Positions 22,677 through 28,697 of a stretch of DNA of 31,301 nt are shown in pieces; the first letter of the stretch is position 1; the number at the start of each line of letters is the position of its first letter. Below the pieces are notes generated by a model. That model was not told where the DNA came from. It saw only the letters and a program-made list of their open reading frames with translations, and did not search any database. The stretch comes from JBBSEZ01 sp038239195 (GTDB lineage: Bacteria; Planctomycetota; Planctomycetia; Gemmatales; Gemmataceae), in NCBI GenBank assembly GCA_038239195.1, contig JBBSEZ010000056.1, positions 1 through 31,301 of the forward strand, in the 5' to 3' direction. The position numbers and the translations under genes are program-made.

Positions 22677-23358
22677 TCAGCCGTCCTCGTCGAGCCAACC
22701 CCCGCGTGTCTCCCCCCGCTGGTTCCCCTGCCAGTACCGGCCCGTCCCGACGTCCAGGCAGGTGAGCCAACCCTCCCCGCAGGCCCACGTGTCGATGCAC
22801 ACCGCGTGGCCGACGTTCCGCGGCTTGCCGGACTTCTGCGAGGTGTGCCCGCAAACCATCGTCTTGCCCGACTCGTGCGGAGGCGGGTCGTCGAAGCTCT
22901 CCCAGAACAGCATGAAGTCGGGCTGCGCTTCGAGCGGACAGTCGGGGTAAGCGTTGGCGTGGACGAAGAAGTGCGTCCCCATCTCGAACCAGGGTAGCGT
23001 CTGCTCCTCCAGGAACTGCCAGTGCGCGTCCGGTACGTCCACCAGCCGACCGGCGTCCTCGAAGGGCGAATAGGACGCCAGCGCCGCATCGCCCCCGCAT
23101 TCCAGCCAGCGGCGCACGTGGTCTATGCCGTCGCGGGCCTGGAGCATCATCACTTCGTGGTTGCCGCGCAGCGCCACCAGCTTCCTGCGGCCGGGGGTAG
23201 TCGATGAGCCAGTCGAGGACCGCGCAGGAACTCGGGCCGCGATCGACGTAGTCTGCCAGGGTGATGAGCACGTCCTCGGGCCGGAACGGCACGAACGGGG
23301 CCAGGGCTTGCAGGGCGGTGAAGCAACCGTGGACGTCGCCTACTGCCAGGTAGCGCAT
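22677..23358 (-). pseudogene. Frameshifted calcineurin-like (PPP-type) phosphoesterase
   Basis: Two minus-strand frames together encode one metallophosphatase of about 226 residues. The first frame starts at ATG 23358 (GGAGAGG upstream) with 'MRYLAVGDVHGC' (motif GDxHG) and continues to 'DYVDRGPSSCAVLDWLIDYP'. The second carries 'LVALRGNHEVMM' (motif GNHE), 'GTHFFVHANAYPD', 'MVCGHTSQKSGKPRNVGHAV' and ends at 22677. The switch is at a run of five G on the plus strand (23193-23197). Removing one base gives a continuous 'DYPGRRKLVALRGNHE'. The middle motif has ADYVDRG where GDxVDRG is usual. This is either a real disruption or a sequence error; I cannot tell which. Confidence 0.85.
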
Positions 23359-23548
23359 GGTCGTCCTCTCCTTGAAACGCACCGGCCCAAAGTCGATGAG
23401 GCACCATCACCTTGCCTCGAGCAGGCCCAGTGCTTCAACCCCGATTCTACTTCTCCCATTCCCCACCGCGAAGCGGCGGCGGCGCGAGGTTTGCAACACG
23501 TGAAGCGGAACGTCGCCCGTTCTCAACCGACCTAGCGAGGGAAGAGAC

Positions 23549-24007
23549 ATGACAAGATTGACGTTGAGCCTGGCGGCCGGGCTGCTGGCGCTCGCGGCCG
23601 TGCGTGCGGAGGACCGCGAGCCGGGCGCCAAGGCCAAGTTCGGCCCCGACGCGTTGGTGGGCGCCTATACCATCGAGAGCGGAGAGAAGGACGGCAAGAA
23701 GGAGCCCCCGGAGCGCATCAAGGGAACGACGGTGCTCTTCACCAAGGACACCATCACCGTCACCGACAAGACCAAGAAGCACGCCTACGTCGCCACCTAC
23801 AAGCTCGACACCAGCGCGAAGCCGTGCAAGATCGCGATGAAGAGCACGCAAGGGCCCAGGGCGGGCGAGCTGGCCAAGGGGCTCGTTGTAAAGAAGGGCG
23901 ACACCGTCACGCTCATCTATGCAGTGCCGGGCGGCGACGAGCCGACGGAATTCAAGACGAAGAACAAGCAGATGCTGTTCGTGTTGAAGCCGCTGAAGAA
24001 GAAGTGA
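23549..24007 (+). CDS. TIGR03067 domain protein (secreted, lipocalin-like)
   Basis: A 152-residue protein with a signal peptide (MTRLTLSLAAGLLALAAV). After cleavage it shows the TIGR03067 pattern: 'DALVGAYTIESGEKDGKKEP', 'GTTVLFTKDTITVTDK', 'AYVATYKLDTSAKPCKIAM', then 'GDTVTLIYAVPG'. This family is abundant in planctomycetes and has a lipocalin-like beta-barrel; no ligand is known. GGGAAGAG lies before the ATG. It is followed after 18 bases by the YihY-like gene, probably in one operon, and is divergent from the broken phosphatase gene. Confidence 0.88.
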   Translation: MTRLTLSLAAGLLALAAVRAEDREPGAKAKFGPDALVGAYTIESGEKDGKKEPPERIKGTTVLFTKDTITVTDKTKKHAYVATYKLDTSAKPCKIAMKSTQGPRAGELAKGLVVKKGDTVTLIYAVPGGDEPTEFKTKNKQMLFVLKPLKKK

Positions 24008-24025
24008 GCGCCAGGAGGGTGAACG

Positions 24026-24937
24026 ATGGCTTTGAGCCGGATCAAACTGAAAGAGGCGTGGGACTGGGGCGGCTTGTCGGCCCGGGAGCTGGCCGTCCGC
24101 ACCTATCGGGCGATGGACCAGCACGAGACCATCGACCGGGCGGCCATCATCGCCTTCTACGGCATGCTGTCGCTGGTGCCGCTCCTGAGCTTCACGCTCG
24201 CCCTCGCCGTCGGCGGCCGGTCGGGCGTGGCGACCGAGATCCTCCGGCTCTCGGGAGACTTCCTCCCCGGGGAGGCCTCCGCCCTCGTCCGCGACCAGGT
24301 CTACAAGATCCAGGCGGCGGCCCCCGTCGGCCTGCTCTCGTTCTCGCTGCTCATTCTCCTGTGGTCGTCGTCGAGCCTGTTCGTGTCCGTCATGGACTCG
24401 ACCAACGCTGCGTACGGGGTGCGCGACAGCCGGCCCTGGTGGAAGCGGCGGCTCATGGCGATCGTGCTGACGATCGGCGAGGCGATCTTGCTCGTGGGCG
24501 CCTCGCTGTCGATCATCGCCTGGCCAGCTGCGACGGGCTGGCTCAACCTGGGCCCGTTGGAGACGGTGCTGAGCACGGCCGTGCAATGGCTGGTGGCGGT
24601 GATCGCCCTCCTGGCCGCGTTCGCCCTGGCCTATTTCTTTGGGCCCCACGTCGAGCAGGAGTGGGAGTGGGTCACCCCCGGCGCCGTCCTCGGCGTGCTG
24701 ACGATGATCGTGGCCAGCCTGGGCTTCCGCGCTTACCTCTACTTCGCCCCCGGCTACAGCGCGACCTATGGCACCCTCGGCGGCTTCGTGCTCGTTCTCC
24801 TGTGGATGTATCTGTCTGCGCTGGCGCTGCTGGTGGGGGCCGAGATCAACTGCGTGATCGAGCACGCCGCGCCGCACGGCAAGGCGCCCGGACAGAAGGA
24901 ATCGCCCCACCCGGAAGCCACCACGGCGAAGCTGTGA
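24026..24937 (+). CDS. YihY/BrkB family inner-membrane protein
   Basis: A 303-residue integral membrane protein with about six hydrophobic segments, near residues 40-62 ('AFYGMLSLVPLLSFTLALAV'), 98-120, 140-165, 185-210, 215-240 and 245-275. 'RAAIIAFYGMLSLVPLL' and the end 'YGTLGGFVLVLLWMYLSALA' followed by 'GAEINCVIE' are diagnostic for the family (formerly mis-annotated as RNase BN). The physiological role is unsettled; transport has been suggested. CAGGAGGG lies 6 bases before the ATG. It follows the TIGR03067 gene by 18 bases. The C-terminal 30 residues are polar and likely cytoplasmic. Confidence 0.92.
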   Translation: MALSRIKLKEAWDWGGLSARELAVRTYRAMDQHETIDRAAIIAFYGMLSLVPLLSFTLALAVGGRSGVATEILRLSGDFLPGEASALVRDQVYKIQAAAPVGLLSFSLLILLWSSSSLFVSVMDSTNAAYGVRDSRPWWKRRLMAIVLTIGEAILLVGASLSIIAWPAATGWLNLGPLETVLSTAVQWLVAVIALLAAFALAYFFGPHVEQEWEWVTPGAVLGVLTMIVASLGFRAYLYFAPGYSATYGTLGGFVLVLLWMYLSALALLVGAEINCVIEHAAPHGKAPGQKESPHPEATTAKL

Positions 24938-24969
24938 GCGAGGCCCCTCCTCGATCGAGAGGGAGACGA

Positions 24970-25704
24970 TCAGGAGGCCTTCTGCCGCGGCACCCGAAGG
25001 CACCAGACAAACAGACAGCCGGTCCCCAGCAGGCCAGTGAGGATCGGGCCCAGCCACAAATTAGAAAAGCTCTTGACGGTCCCCCCGCCCGGGTCGTTCA
25101 CCGAGTACAGGACCACCGCGGAGTCGCCGACCCGGGCGGGGCCCGGGACCAGGCCGGACGATCCTCCCACCACCTTGTAATTCACCCCGCCGGCGTGGTA
25201 GGCGACTTCCGGCCGACTGCCGCCCTTGCGCGCCGGGACCAACTGCACGAACTTGCCTTCGGCCTGGCGATACGCGATCGACTTCTCGATCGAAACGTAG
25301 GAGAGAGCTCCGGCCACGGTGAGGAAGATAGCGGCGAGCCCCAGGACCGCCACGTTCTTCCCAGGAGGGGCGGAGACGGGGAGCGGGCGCGCACGAACCT
25401 CGTCCCGAGAGAGGACGGGCCGGAGCACCGAGGACCGAGGCGCGGGAGGGCGTTCTTGCTCAGGGCCCGTGGTGATGCCATCCTCGACGAAAGCGGGGGC
25501 AACCGGCTTGCCTCTGCCGCGCGGGAAGGTGGGGGCGGCCCAGCGCTTCTCCCACTCGAGTTGCTTCGGGGGCTTGTCGAGGGCGAGGGGCCTAGCCGCC
25601 GACCGCGTTTTCAGGTCGGCCCCGCAGTGGGGGCACCAGGGCGGCAGGCGGGAGTCGCTCTTCTCGACGTCGATTACCCAGGAGCAGTTCGCGCATTCGA
25701 GCAT
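24970..25704 (-). CDS. Zinc-ribbon membrane protein with DUF3592-like region
   Basis: A 244-residue protein. The N-terminus has a zinc ribbon (C4/C7 'CANC' and C24/C27 'CPHC'). A Pro/Arg-rich linker follows (about 35-110), then a membrane segment at about 116-138 ('VLGLAAIFLTVAGALSYVSI'). Next comes a beta-rich part with 'PEVAYHAGGVNYKVVGGSSG' and 'VGDSAVVLYSVNDPGGG', and a second membrane segment near the end ('LWLGPILTGLLGTGCLFVWC'). The last part resembles DUF3592 (a domain between two membrane helices, with the pattern 'G..V.V.Y.P.NP'). Function unknown. It converges with the YihY gene with only 32 bases between stops. The ATG at 25704 has the sequence GGCGAA upstream, a weak site. Confidence 0.7.
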   Translation of the reverse strand: MLECANCSWVIDVEKSDSRLPPWCPHCGADLKTRSAARPLALDKPPKQLEWEKRWAAPTFPRGRGKPVAPAFVEDGITTGPEQERPPAPRSSVLRPVLSRDEVRARPLPVSAPPGKNVAVLGLAAIFLTVAGALSYVSIEKSIAYRQAEGKFVQLVPARKGGSRPEVAYHAGGVNYKVVGGSSGLVPGPARVGDSAVVLYSVNDPGGGTVKSFSNLWLGPILTGLLGTGCLFVWCLRVPRQKAS

Positions 25705-25820
25705 TTCGCCAGGCCCTCCGTCACGCGGCCCCTCGGCGAGCGAATTGGCTGGCTCGCCGTGCGGGCGCTGACGGAATTATGGTACGTGCCGGGGCCGGAT
25801 GACGGACGTGAGGCTCGAAA

Positions 25821-25859
25821 AGGCACGGGTGGAGTTGAGGGCCAACGCCCTCCGTGCCT
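25821..25859 (-). terminator. Likely terminator of the 92-residue gene
   Basis: Outer stem 25821-25828 / 25852-25859 and an inner stem 25838-25842 / 25847-25851, followed on the minus strand by TTTTCG. It lies about 30 bases after the stop codon at 25889. Confidence 0.5.
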
Positions 25860-25888
25860 CACTCCAGAACTCCTTGCCCCGCAACGGC

Positions 25889-26167
25889 CTATGGGATTTG
25901 CCAGGCCGACGCCTGAACGCCAAACTTCTCCGCAGCGACCTGCTCGGCCTCTGCCAAAGAGACGTGCCAGGTGTCCGCGGACAGCGAACCGTCCTGGGAG
26001 GAATAGCAGAGTAGGTAGCCGTAATCGTCGAACTGAATTTCGACGTCCAGCAAGACCTCGCGCACCGGCGTCGGGAGCGGCATGCCAGCTCCCGCGGGGA
26101 GCCAACCTGTGTGTTGTGTCCCGCCGACGCGAACAGGCCACCCCACCACGCGCTTCACGACGACCAT
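25889..26167 (-). CDS. Small conserved hypothetical protein
   Basis: A 92-residue protein with no signal peptide. The core 'REVLLDVEIQFDDYGYLLCY' followed by 'TWHVSLAEAEQVAAEKFGV' looks like a compact alpha/beta fold that recurs, as I recall, as an uncharacterised small protein in planctomycetes. It lies 63 bases after the TIGR02996 gene on the same strand. The ribosome-binding site is weak (a G-run upstream of the ATG at 26167). Function unknown. Confidence 0.55.
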   Translation of the reverse strand: MVVVKRVVGWPVRVGGTQHTGWLPAGAGMPLPTPVREVLLDVEIQFDDYGYLLCYSSQDGSLSADTWHVSLAEAEQVAAEKFGVQASAWQIP

Positions 26168-26230
26168 CGAAAGGCCCCCCCGCGCCGAACGCGGTTGGTC
26201 TGTCTGCCAGCTTCCAGCGTACGCGGCTGC

Positions 26231-26707
26231 TTACTCGTCTTCGCCGCGCAGGAGCCGGTCGAGGTCTTCCGGCCTCATGCGCTTGACGAGCTCCTCGACC
26301 TCCCGGCTGTAACCCCGGTCATTCGGGTCGGGCGTGTTCTTCGTCTTGCGGGCGTACTGCCGCAGGAAAACGCCTACCTCGCCTTCCAGCACCTCTCGCC
26401 GCCGGCGCCTCTCCCTTCGCGTCAACTTCGCGACTTCTTCCTGACCGTCCTGCTGAGCCCGCACACGCCCCCGGCTCATCAAAGCGACCCATTTCAGGTC
26501 GATGCGGTTCTGGAGCTCCTGAAGTTGGCGCTGCATCTCGCCCGCACGCTGGTCCGAACCCGCAAGGCCGTCGAGGGCGGTCTGTAGGCGCAGCCATTGG
26601 CCGCGATCGTCGCCGCGTTCTTCGAGCCAGTCCGCGTAGACCAGCCGCAGGGCGGCGTCGCGCGGGGCGGCAAGGATAGAACGGATGAAGGCTTCTTCTT
26701 CACTCAT
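26231..26707 (-). CDS. TIGR02996 domain protein
   Basis: A 158-residue protein. Its first 40 residues ('MSEEEAFIRSILAAPRDAAL' then 'RLVYADWLEERGD') are the TIGR02996 signature, an N-terminal module of about 40 residues very common in Gemmataceae, usually placed before repeats. The rest is helical and highly charged, including an Arg-rich run 'RRERRRRREVLE' and the end 'EELVKRMRPEDLDRLLRG'. No repeat domain follows, so it is a short stand-alone version. Function unknown. It follows the 180-residue gene by 30 bases. Confidence 0.85.
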   Translation of the reverse strand: MSEEEAFIRSILAAPRDAALRLVYADWLEERGDDRGQWLRLQTALDGLAGSDQRAGEMQRQLQELQNRIDLKWVALMSRGRVRAQQDGQEEVAKLTRRERRRRREVLEGEVGVFLRQYARKTKNTPDPNDRGYSREVEELVKRMRPEDLDRLLRGEDE

Positions 26708-26737
26708 GCTCTGGTAGTCCTGTCATTCGCTTGTGCT

Positions 26738-27280
26738 TCAGGAGGCGATTACTTCGTGCAACGCCTGGATGCGCCTCGCCTCCGCCAACCGCCGCCGCGC
26801 CGAGCCCGACAACAGCAGCGGCTCCAGGGCGACGACCCGCAGGTCGCGGAACCGCAAGCACACCTCCCACCCATTGCTGAGCAGAATCGACTGCTGACAC
26901 GCCGCCTCTCCTCCGCACCACTCGACCTCATCGTACATCCAGGCCACCCGCTCGCTCCGGTACTTAGGGGGCAGCGCTGCTTCGTCCACGTGAGGCGATT
27001 CCACTAACTCGTAAGAGAGCATCACCGTGGCAACAGCCGGGCCCGGCTGAACGACGATTACAACTTCCTGCTCTCGCCGCCCCATGCTCAACACCTCGGC
27101 CCCGTGCAGGTCGAAACGGTCGAGAAGTTCCGTCACCCCACCCGGCAAGCAGGGGCGAGCCTGTCTCAAGGAGGAAGCATAGGCCTCGATGGCCTCGTCC
27201 CCCAACCGCTCGACCTCGTTCAGAACGCTGTCGTCATCGGACTGCCCACGCACGTACAACTCGGGAGTGAAGTATTTCAT
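26738..27280 (-). CDS. DUF4085-like conserved hypothetical protein
   Basis: A 180-residue protein that begins 'MKYFTPELYVRGQSDDDSV', similar to the DUF4085-type start (MKYFT-x-EL/WY). Later stretches are 'VTELLDRFDLHGAEVLSMGR' and 'VAWMYDEVEWCGGEAACQQS'. It appears cytoplasmic and has no catalytic motif I can name. The start ATG at 27280 overlaps the TGA of the upstream reading (27277-27279) in the arrangement ATGA, a typical translational-coupling junction. It heads a short minus-strand run with the TIGR02996 and 92-residue genes. An immunity-like partner role is only speculation. Confidence 0.65.
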   Translation of the reverse strand: MKYFTPELYVRGQSDDDSVLNEVERLGDEAIEAYASSLRQARPCLPGGVTELLDRFDLHGAEVLSMGRREQEVVIVVQPGPAVATVMLSYELVESPHVDEAALPPKYRSERVAWMYDEVEWCGGEAACQQSILLSNGWEVCLRFRDLRVVALEPLLLSGSARRRLAEARRIQALHEVIAS

Positions 27281-27698
27281 GGCTTCTTCTTCGCCTTGCG
27301 ATGGGGCGTCTCGTAGAAGGAATGTCCGATCGGAGGAGGTTGCCGTTGCCGATAATGAGGCAACGCTTGCGGTCCTGCCGAGGTCAGGTGCGGATCGCCC
27401 CTCACGTACGGCCCGACGGTTACCTCGATCTCGCGAGCGAGGGCACGAGTAGCGGCCACGTCGTCCCCGCACACCACGACGTCCAGCCCCGCCTGACGAC
27501 GAGCTACCGCTGTCGCCTCGTCGATCTGCGCCCCGGCGAACACGCGCCCCGTTCCGTCCAGCGCGCGCGTGGACCGTGGACGAAGTGGGCGTTGAGTTCG
27601 ACGTCGAAGTAGTGTTCCGGAAGACCATGCAACAGGGCCCGGCTGTCGTTTGCCGATGCCCCGCTTATCCTGCCCCAATTCTCCCACGTCGCCTCTTG
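27277..27698 (-). pseudogene. Headless, frameshifted remnant of an unknown gene
   Basis: One minus-strand frame begins immediately after the SDR stop codon and reads 'QEATWENWGRISG' ... 'LLHGLPEHYFDVELNAHFVH', with no ATG. It then appears to shift by one base at a C4 run (27547-27550) into a second frame reading 'VFAGAQIDEATAVARRQAGL', 'ALAREIEVTVGPYVRGDPHL' and 'PPPIGHSFYETPHRKAKKKP', ending at 27277. Restoring one base gives a single protein of about 140 residues. The upstream end is cut off by the SDR gene. I do not recognise the family with certainty; the ending resembles C-terminal domains I associate with planctomycete proteins. It is coupled by ATGA to the next gene, so something was once translated here. 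Confidence 0.6.
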
Positions 27699-28487
27699 TC
27701 AAATCGGCCCCTTCGGGAACGGCGGGTTTTCGTTATACTTCGCCATCACCCGCGCCAGCACCCAGTCCGGCAGCCACCCCGTCACCCTCATCACTACCGA
27801 CATCTGCCAGGGGAAATTGTACACCTTTTTCTTTCGCCGCAGCGCCCGCACCATCCGCCGCGCCGCCTCCTCCGCCCCCAGCAAATACGGCATGTGAAAC
27901 TCGTTCACGTCCGTCATCGGCGTCTTCACGAACCCCGGACAGATCGTCGTCACCGCGATCCCCTTGTCCCGCAACTGAATTCGCAGCCCCTCCAGGAAAT
28001 TGTTCATCGCCGCCTTGCTCGCCGTGTACCCCGACTCTCCCGGCAGCCCCTTGTACGCCGCCATGCTCGACACCGCCGCGAGGTGGCCCTTCTTCCTCTG
28101 CAACATCTCCGGCAGCACGGCCTCGATGGCGTAGATCATCCCAAACACGTTCACCTGGAACATCTTCTCCAGGTCGCCGACGTTCAGCGGCTCCAGCACC
28201 GTCGGCGCGCCCACCCCGGCGTTCGCTATCAGCAGGTCCACCGGGCCCAGCTCCTTCGCCACTTGCCGGATCGCGTTTACCGTCTGCTCGCGGTCCACCA
28301 CGTCGGCCACGGCGAACGCCGCGAGCCCGCCGGCCTGCTTGATTTCCTCGGCCAGCGCTGCCAACTGCTCGCGTCGCCGGGCCACCAGGCCCACCCGCGC
28401 TCCCTGCTTCACCAGTTCGAGCGCCAGCGCCCGGCCGATCCCGCTCGAAGCGCCCGTCACGATCGCCACCTGGTTCGCAAACGACAT
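27699..28487 (-). CDS. Short-chain dehydrogenase/reductase (SDR)
   Basis: A 262-residue classical SDR. The cofactor motif is 'TGASSGIG' (11-18). 'DLLIANAG' (84-91) carries the NAG motif. The catalytic residues are S141 ('VSSMAAYKG'), Y154 and K158 ('YTASK'), followed by 'PGFVKTPM'. Length is typical (about 250). The segment 'KKKVYNFPWQMSVVMRVTGW' near the C-terminus is hydrophobic and may touch a membrane, as in some SDRs acting on lipids. The substrate is unknown. GGGAGG lies 5 bases before the ATG. Its stop codon directly abuts a gene remnant (27277-27698). Confidence 0.92.
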   Translation of the reverse strand: MSFANQVAIVTGASSGIGRALALELVKQGARVGLVARRREQLAALAEEIKQAGGLAAFAVADVVDREQTVNAIRQVAKELGPVDLLIANAGVGAPTVLEPLNVGDLEKMFQVNVFGMIYAIEAVLPEMLQRKKGHLAAVSSMAAYKGLPGESGYTASKAAMNNFLEGLRIQLRDKGIAVTTICPGFVKTPMTDVNEFHMPYLLGAEEAARRMVRALRRKKKVYNFPWQMSVVMRVTGWLPDWVLARVMAKYNENPPFPKGPI

Positions 28488-28616
28488 GCGGCCTCCCGCT
28501 CAACCGTCGCCTTCCTTTTCCCCGGCACGCCCCGCACGACCGGCGGGCGCGCCCCGACGCTCTCTCACTTTCGCCACCCGGCGGGCCCGCGGCAAGCCCA
28601 ACGCGCGCCCGCGTTG

Positions 28617-28625
28617 TGGCATAAT
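28617..28625 (+). promoter_or_regulatory. Candidate extended -10 promoter
   Basis: TGG-CATAAT at 28617-28625, an extended -10 element, about 73 bases upstream of the start at 28698. No good -35 is visible, which extended -10 promoters can lack. By-eye call. Confidence 0.3.
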
Positions 28626-28697
28626 GATTGCGGGGCGCTGTCTGGCAAAACCCGGCCGCACCTGTCAGAATGAGTTCCTCGGCCCCGGAGCGCCAAC

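Noticed and set aside
21874..23382. A single 502-codon minus-strand gene starting with the phosphatase N-terminus
   Set aside because: After the frameshift site the reading leaves the phosphatase frame and runs through the Rpn gene in the wrong frame.
23824..26286. An 820-codon plus-strand open frame through TIGR03067, YihY and later genes
   Set aside because: It crosses several supported genes on both strands out of frame and has no recognisable domain.
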